A DNA stretch of 64,000 bases, from NCBI GenBank assembly GCA_023436495.1, contig JAEZIT010000043.1:38440-102439 (forward strand), in the 5' to 3' direction. Made by a program: the position numbers and the translations under genes. Origin of the DNA: Acidobacteriota bacterium. Lineage in GTDB: Bacteria; Acidobacteriota; Blastocatellia; Pyrinomonadales; Pyrinomonadaceae. Numbering within the stretch: position 1 is the first letter of the stretch; each line of letters begins with the position of its first letter. Shown here piece by piece: positions 63,916 to 64,000 of the stretch. The notes under the pieces were generated by a model, which was not told where the DNA came from, made no database searches, and worked only from the letters and a program-made list of their open reading frames with translations.

Positions 63916-64000
63916 ATGACGCTGTTTTACCTTCTCAGGCAGTTTATGCGGGGCTTGTTCTCGAGAGTCAGTTTATTCCTGATAGCGTGCATTGGCTGCT
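63916..64000 (+). CDS. Start of an unidentified gene, truncated by the window
   Basis: GAGGTG (63905-63910) precedes ATG 63916. The visible 28 residues (MTLFYLLRQFMRGLFSRVSL, then FLIACIGC) resemble a signal peptide or membrane helix, possibly a lipoprotein. Nothing further can be said. Confidence 0.4.
   Translation, partial: MTLFYLLRQFMRGLFSRVSLFLIACIGC

Overview
The window reads as chromosomal DNA from an Acidobacteriota-like bacterium, probably Blastocatellia/Pyrinomonadaceae-like. That placement is an inference from gene content: a VWFA-related protein of the acidobacterial type, a Ser/Thr kinase fused to a TolB-like propeller, a zinc-ribbon/TonB-C protein, RHS fragments, and dense intergenic palindromic repeats. 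It is not based on a marker phylogeny. Most of the window is moderately GC-rich housekeeping sequence; the last 3.5 kb is visibly more AT-rich and mosaic.

Layout. 1-6.7 kb: the 3' end of purD faces a leftward cluster encoding an RsmD paralog, RsmD, an EamA transporter, chorismate synthase, a TPR protein and an archaemetzincin-like lipoprotein. 7-9.7 kb: an arsenic module, with divergent arsR against arsI, acr3 and arsC. 9.7-19.2 kb: mostly leftward genes (recG, a queuosine-precursor transporter, rpsT, a DnaJ-domain membrane protein, exbD, pabB, murE) interrupted by a rightward APC permease. 19.3-28.4 kb: a small membrane protein, tRNA-Leu, then the proteostasis block tig-clpP-clpX-lon, with repeats in the gaps, followed by a membrane protein and engB. 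28.6-33.5 kb: rho, glgA, purA, a GNAT acetyltransferase and tRNA-Lys.

33.9-43.9 kb: a compact nine-gene heme operon, hemA-C-D-E-N-H-Y-B-L, which covers glutamyl-tRNA to protoheme by the oxygen-independent HemN step and HemY, with overlapping genes and TTG starts. 44.3-47.6 kb: a large secreted ice-binding-domain protein with cysteine-containing modules and FG-GAP repeats. 47.8-52.9 kb: a leftward run of M16-like protein, UbiE/MenG, two peptide-type ABC permeases and a VWFA protein. 53.2-59.9 kb: a zinc-ribbon/TonB-C protein, a small Asn/Ala-repeat lipoprotein, the kinase-propeller protein and an MBL/beta-CASP nuclease.

60-64 kb is the accessory region. A frameshifted DUF5675-like domain is followed by an AT-rich lipoprotein. 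Next comes an orphan RHS core carrying a C-terminal domain that looks like a permuted papain-like (LRAT/NlpC-P60) toxin, then a small Cys-pair protein that may be its immunity partner, and finally a second RHS fragment. Both RHS fragments begin at the same point of the RHS core, and each abuts a different, antisense, truncated XRE-regulator tail. This looks like an array of recombined polymorphic-toxin C-terminal cassettes and is the most interesting part of the window.
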